Source: JANPJV01 sp031425695
GTDB taxonomy: Bacteria; Pseudomonadota; Gammaproteobacteria; Xanthomonadales; SZUA-5
Assembly: GCA_031425695.1 (NCBI GenBank)
Contig: JANPJV010000295.1
Span: forward strand, 1-22,037
Length of the DNA: 22,037 nt
Direction of reading: 5' to 3'
The notes under the pieces are model-generated. The model did no database searches and was not told where the DNA came from. It worked only from the letters and a program-made list of their open reading frames with translations. A program made the translations under genes and the position numbers. This document shows, in pieces, positions 21,883 through 22,037 of this stretch (position 1 is its first letter; each line of letters begins with the position of its first letter).

Positions 21883-22037
21883 TTGGTGGGTCTGCGCTGC
21901 GCGCGGACTCTTTTAATTTTGGCTGTTGGTGGGTCTGCGCTGCGCGCGGACTCTTTTAATTTTGACTGTTGGTGGGTCTGCGCTGCGCGCGGACGCTTTT
22001 GCTTCTTTCGGAAAAAGCGTCCGCGCGCAGCGCAGAC
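21883..22037. repeat. 43-bp tandem repeat (three copies) ending in a 25-bp perfect hairpin
   Basis: Units starting TTGGTGGGTCTGCGCTGCG occur at 21883, 21926 and 21969. The third leads into an inverted copy: 21976-22000 pairs perfectly with 22013-22037 around a 12-base loop. The window ends inside the inverted arm, so the full element is probably longer. It starts 12 bases after the prpB stop codon. Confidence 0.92.

Noticed and set aside
21883..22037. Possible CRISPR array
   Set aside because: The 43-bp units follow each other without unique spacers and finish in an inverted copy; no cas gene is present.

Overview
The window looks like chromosome of a GC-rich gammaproteobacterium, most likely a member of the Xanthomonadales/Lysobacterales. 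This rests on gene content recognised by eye (ParE, YceH, a ~505-residue class I fumarase, PrpB, an SPFH protein paired with a ribbon-helix-helix regulator), on the GTGGGAGCGGCT REP-like repeat, and on many secreted proteins with dockerin-like, PPC and carboxypeptidase-regulatory-like modules. No species can be named from sequence alone. I see no tRNA, rRNA, CRISPR array, transposase or prophage gene.

Layout. From 94 to 13566 almost everything is on the minus strand: a large secreted di-haem c-type cytochrome/beta-propeller protein; a probable operon of SPFH protein, small RHH regulator, possible small hydrophobic protein and secreted DUF1223 thioredoxin-like protein; parE; a 1025-residue multidomain secreted protein with the only canonical Rho-independent terminator here; a DUF4097-like lipoprotein; and yceH. 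The exception is a plus-strand TrmB-like methyltransferase (3069-3803), whose 3' end overlaps the DUF1223 gene. From 13785 to the end all genes are on the plus strand: class I fumarase, glycine-zipper lipoprotein, DUF697-type GTPase, PLP aminotransferase, membrane-anchored glutaredoxin-like protein, malate dehydrogenase, an unrecognised acidic protein and prpB.

How they fit together. The plus-strand block is rich in C4-dicarboxylate metabolism: PrpB releases succinate and pyruvate, fumarase makes malate, malate dehydrogenase makes oxaloacetate, and an aspartate-aminotransferase-like enzyme could link oxaloacetate with aspartate. Aminotransferase and glutaredoxin-like genes overlap at TAATG; the acidic protein and prpB are 1 bp apart, so both pairs are probably translationally coupled.

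The most unusual property is between the genes. Six gene ends (parE, fumarase, lipoprotein, GTPase, mdh, prpB) are followed within about 4-45 bp by long imperfect or perfect inverted repeats belonging to several different families. Two families recur inside the window, and one recurs behind two TCA-cycle genes (fumarase and mdh). A second notable signal is a paired GATATCA palindrome, spaced one helical turn, in front of the SPFH/RHH operon, which looks like an RHH autoregulatory operator.
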